Source: Ancrocorticia sp052089425 (GTDB lineage: Bacteria; Actinomycetota; Actinomycetes; Actinomycetales; Actinomycetaceae). From it: a stretch of DNA of 25,178 nucleotides. This document shows, piece by piece, positions 22,715 through 25,178 of the stretch (positions within the stretch are counted from its first letter, which is position 1; every line of letters starts with the position of its first letter). The notes beneath the pieces are model-generated. The model searched no databases. It was not told the origin of the DNA and saw nothing but the letters and a program-made list of their open reading frames with translations. The position numbers and the translations under genes were made by a program. The stretch spans positions 1 to 25,178 of the forward strand of contig NZ_JBQCZW010000031.1 of NCBI RefSeq assembly GCF_052089425.1. The letters run 5' to 3'.

Positions 22715-23755
22715 ATGACTACCAAGATACTGTGTGTCGCGGACGGCACGATTACTCCCAGCATGATGAGCGACATGCTGGTACTCGAAAAATTGGGGGC
22801 GGAGGTCACCATCGTCGAGGATACCGATATGGCAACGATCGCTGACGTGACGGACCGCATGGGGCTGATCGAACGCGACGGCATTGATGCTGCTCCGCGT
22901 TGTCCTGCTCTGGTTGATAGTTGCGCGGATGCGGACATCATTGTTGTCCACGTTGCCTCGATCAACCGCGAGGTGATCGAGAAGGCAAAGAACCTGAAGC
23001 TCGCAGCAGTGTTACGCGGCGGCATCGAGAACGCGGATACCGCGGCCCTAGCCGAACGTGGCATTCCGCTGATCAATGCTCCGTGGCGCTCCGCCAACGC
23101 CGTTGCTGATTTCACCGTGGGCATGATGATTGCGGAGAACAAGAACATCGCACGCTCCCACAAGCTGCTGATGGATGGCGTGTGGTGCAAGAAGTATTCA
23201 AACCAAAGCCACATTCGGGATATGCGCAAGTGCACCGTGGGGCTGGTTGGCGTTGGCAATATCGGCTCTCGGGTAGCCAAACGCCTTGTGGGCTTCGAAT
23301 CGCGTGTCATCACCTACGATCCCTATGCGAGTGCCGAACAGGTAGCTGCCATGGGAATTGAGCCCGTTGATTCTCTTGAGGACCTTCTGAGCCAGTCCGA
23401 TTTTGTATCTCTACACATGCGAATCAGTGATGCCACACACCACATGATGAACGCGGATACCCTCGCTCTCATGAAGCCGACGGCCTACCTCATTAACACG
23501 GCGCGCGCCGATCTAGTAGATGAGGATGCTTTGGCATCTGCACTGGCCAACCACCAGATTGGTGGGGCGGCGATCGATGTGTACGCCAGCGAGCCGCTGG
23601 CTGAGGGGCATCCTTATCTAGGCTTGGAGAACATCACCCTCACATCGCACCTAGCTGGAACATCAGCGGACACGATGCAAACATCCGTAGAGATCGGTGT
23701 TGATCAGCTCGAACGCTATCTCACGGGAGAACCGCTGCAAACCCTGTGTGAATAG
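22715..23755 (+). CDS. D-2-hydroxyacid dehydrogenase, NAD-dependent
   Basis: A 346-aa oxidoreductase of the D-isomer 2-hydroxyacid dehydrogenase family. The Rossmann motif GVGNIG is at 179-184, followed by Asp202 in TYDPYA, which favours NAD over NADP. The catalytic set is Arg264 (NTARADLVDE), Glu293 (YASEPL) and His312 (TSHLAGTS). The substrate is likely a sugar acid or a phospho-hydroxyacid, because the gene is 9 bp downstream of an FGGY kinase in the same operon; phosphoglycerate dehydrogenase is possible but the context argues against it. The ATG has GGGGA upstream. It ends 12 bp before the convergent macro-domain gene. Confidence 0.85.
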   Translation: MTTKILCVADGTITPSMMSDMLVLEKLGAEVTIVEDTDMATIADVTDRMGLIERDGIDAAPRCPALVDSCADADIIVVHVASINREVIEKAKNLKLAAVLRGGIENADTAALAERGIPLINAPWRSANAVADFTVGMMIAENKNIARSHKLLMDGVWCKKYSNQSHIRDMRKCTVGLVGVGNIGSRVAKRLVGFESRVITYDPYASAEQVAAMGIEPVDSLEDLLSQSDFVSLHMRISDATHHMMNADTLALMKPTAYLINTARADLVDEDALASALANHQIGGAAIDVYASEPLAEGHPYLGLENITLTSHLAGTSADTMQTSVEIGVDQLERYLTGEPLQTLCE

Positions 23756-23767
23756 CGGATCGTCGCA

Positions 23768-24271
23768 TTAGCGCGCACCCAGTCGTTTCTCGATTCGCGC
23801 GAGGATGGCTGGGTCGCGCGCCACGATCCGCGCCTCGGCCACACTGGTTGGCGTATCCGAGATGGTTGAAACCGCGGCATCGATCGCATCGTCCAGCGGC
23901 CATCCATATACGCCTGCGCTGATAAGTGGGAATGCCACTGACTTCGCCTGAAGGTCATCAGCCACCGCCAAGACCCGGCGAAAGCACGATTGCAGCAACG
24001 CCCGGTCCTTCTGTCCTGCCCTATAGTTCGGGCCCACGGTGTGGATGACCCATTGAGCAGGCATCTCTCCAGCGGTAGTCCAACCCGCATCCCCCGTTGG
24101 CAAGCCGTTGGGGAAACGGGCGATGCACTCCTCCAAAATGGCGGGGCCACCGGCCCGGTGTATTGCGCCGTCCACGCCACCGCCCCCACGCATTGCGGTG
24201 TTTGCGGCGTTAACAACGGCATCAACGTTCTGCTGTGTAATGTCCCCTAGTACTGCTGTGACGGCAACCAT
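23768..24271 (-). CDS. Macro-domain protein (ADP-ribose binding/deacylating)
   Basis: A 167-aa single macro domain. Diagnostic blocks are GDITQQNVDAVVNAANTAM near the N-terminus, GGGGVDGAIHRAGG (residues about 29-42) and LISAGVYGWP in the C-terminal half. Members hydrolyse O-acetyl-ADP-ribose or remove ADP-ribose from proteins (YmdB-like). Length and order are normal. No ribosome-binding site precedes the ATG at 24271; TAGACT, read on the minus strand, ends 6 nt upstream, suggesting a leaderless transcript. It lies between the sugar operon and the DeoR regulator; a functional link is not shown. Confidence 0.85.
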   Translation of the reverse strand: MVAVTAVLGDITQQNVDAVVNAANTAMRGGGGVDGAIHRAGGPAILEECIARFPNGLPTGDAGWTTAGEMPAQWVIHTVGPNYRAGQKDRALLQSCFRRVLAVADDLQAKSVAFPLISAGVYGWPLDDAIDAAVSTISDTPTSVAEARIVARDPAILARIEKRLGAR

Positions 24272-24277
24272 AGTTAC

Positions 24278-24283
24278 AGTCTA
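24278..24283 (-). promoter_or_regulatory. Candidate -10 box of the macro-domain gene
   Basis: Read on the minus strand, TAGACT is followed by 6 nt and then the ATG at 24271. This is the leaderless spacing also seen for the gene at 2940. Confidence 0.4.
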
Positions 24284-24404
24284 GGAGCAATGGCGAACGT
24301 GACATAGCTATATGGCAGAACTGATCGTTGCCATACCTATTCTGTGTGACGCTTCCAAGACTCGATGGTCACCAGAGACTATCGTTGTTCCGCGACTAGG
24401 TCAC

Positions 24405-25178
24405 TCACTGCCCCCGCGCCTGTAGCACTGTCGCGCCACGATCTTCCAATTCGCTGACGGTTTCAGCGGCCAGATCGTGCTCAACAAGCACTGCGTCATA
24501 ATCGGCGGTGTCACTGACGCGGTAGAGGGCTGACCGTTGGAACTTCGTCGTCGTCGCCGCTAAATATGACGTGCGCGCGGCGCCACGCATAGCGTCCTTG
24601 TACTCGGCCACGTTCTCGTAGGGGTGATACACAACCCCGTCAATAACGGCGGCGGCAGAAACGATCCCAACGTCCGCACGAATCCGGCCGAGCATATCGA
24701 TCGCGGCTGGACCGAAGTTCGCCTCCAGGTGGCGATCGTACTGGCCCCCGATCGTAATAAGCTCCCACTTTGGGTTCTCGATCGCCAGCTGCATGATCCG
24801 CCAACTGTTGGTAATCACTGTCAAGCCGGGCACATCCACGAGCGAGGAGATCATCGAATAGGCGGTGGAGGAATCGTCCAGAAGTACTGACATTCCACGG
24901 GAAATCCGTGGGTGAAGCGCCTGTGCGAGCGCCGCCTTTTCGCTCAGATCATGTTCCATTCGGTAGCGCATCGAGGTTTCGGACAATGTGGTGGCTACGG
25001 CCGTTACCTCGCCGCGGAAGCGATCGATGGTCCGCCCCGCCTCAAGGTCATGCAAATCGCGGTACAAAGTCATGGGCGATACGCTGACCAATTGCAGGAG
25101 CTCATCGATTTTTACCGATCCGCGCTCCAGCACAAATTCCGTGATGAGGCGCTGGCGTTCCTCTTTGTTCTGCGTCTT
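24405..25178 (-). CDS. DeoR-family transcriptional regulator (5' end cut)
   Basis: The frame stays open to the window edge: residues before the GTG at 25133 (KEERQRLITEFVLERG) are a typical DeoR N-terminus, so the true start lies beyond 25178. The HTH is KIDELLQLVSVSPMTLYRDL. The sensor part has the DeoRC sugar-phosphate fold (GMSVLLDDSSTAYSMISSL, VITNSWRIMQLA, GGQYDRHLEANFGPAAIDML). DeoR proteins usually repress sugar genes and respond to a phosphorylated intermediate. The likely target is the neighbouring kinase/isomerase locus, from position only. Confidence 0.82.
   Translation of the reverse strand, partial: KTQNKEERQRLITEFVLERGSVKIDELLQLVSVSPMTLYRDLHDLEAGRTIDRFRGEVTAVATTLSETSMRYRMEHDLSEKAALAQALHPRISRGMSVLLDDSSTAYSMISSLVDVPGLTVITNSWRIMQLAIENPKWELITIGGQYDRHLEANFGPAAIDMLGRIRADVGIVSAAAVIDGVVYHPYENVAEYKDAMRGAARTSYLAATTTKFQRSALYRVSDTADYDAVLVEHDLAAETVSELEDRGATVLQARGQ

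Noticed and set aside
1..25178. CRISPR array, insertion sequence, prophage or tRNA
   Set aside because: No regularly spaced repeats, transposase or integrase motifs, or cloverleaf sequences were seen on either strand.

Overview
The window looks like chromosomal DNA from a moderately GC-rich Gram-positive actinobacterium, probably Actinomycetaceae-like (Trueperella/Arcanobacterium/Actinomyces range). This is inferred from codon use, protein style (a FeoABC operon with a DtxR/IdeR-like box, pyruvate phosphate dikinase, Ala-rich enzymes) and candidate leaderless genes whose -10 box lies 6 nt before the ATG. No tRNA, rRNA, CRISPR array, insertion sequence or phage gene was seen.

Layout. (1) 1-2.9 kb: the 3' end of metX (homoserine O-acetyltransferase), an alpha/beta hydrolase, a small membrane protein, a secreted cysteine-containing protein whose signal peptide is cut off by a one-base shift in a G6 tract, and a decayed second copy of the hydrolase. 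(2) 2.9-4.1 kb: two overlapping genes, a nucleotidyltransferase-fold (AbiEii-like) protein and an HTH protein, which look like a toxin-antitoxin pair. (3) 4.1-5.8 kb: a 568-aa protein of unknown function with a C-terminal RAMA-like domain. (4) 5.9-11.6 kb: a fused FAD/4Fe-4S D-lactate/glycolate-type dehydrogenase, downstream of a compact feoA-feoB-feoC ferrous-iron operon. (5) 11.9-16.6 kb: ppdK (pyruvate phosphate dikinase) and fhs (formate-THF ligase), both core metabolism. (6) 16.8-25.2 kb: a carbohydrate locus. On the minus strand are ptsI (PTS enzyme I), a DhaK-DhaL fusion kinase and an RpiB/LacAB-family isomerase. Divergent from them are an FGGY kinase and a D-2-hydroxyacid dehydrogenase. 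A macro-domain protein and a DeoR-type regulator (cut by the window end) follow.

How the genes fit together. The sugar locus is the most interesting part. The RpiB-family protein keeps the catalytic Cys motif but has Ser at both His positions associated with ring opening and binding in E. coli RpiB. It sits next to a fused DAK kinase, as expected for open-chain tetrulose (erythrulose) phosphate metabolism. The divergent FGGY kinase has a good promoter followed by a perfect hairpin plus T-run ending 5 nt before its ribosome-binding site, which suggests transcription attenuation or a short leader RNA. Several genes meet at pyruvate/PEP: the D-lactate-type dehydrogenase would make pyruvate, PpdK interconverts pyruvate and PEP, and EI uses PEP.

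Most functional calls rest on motifs read by eye. No database search was run.
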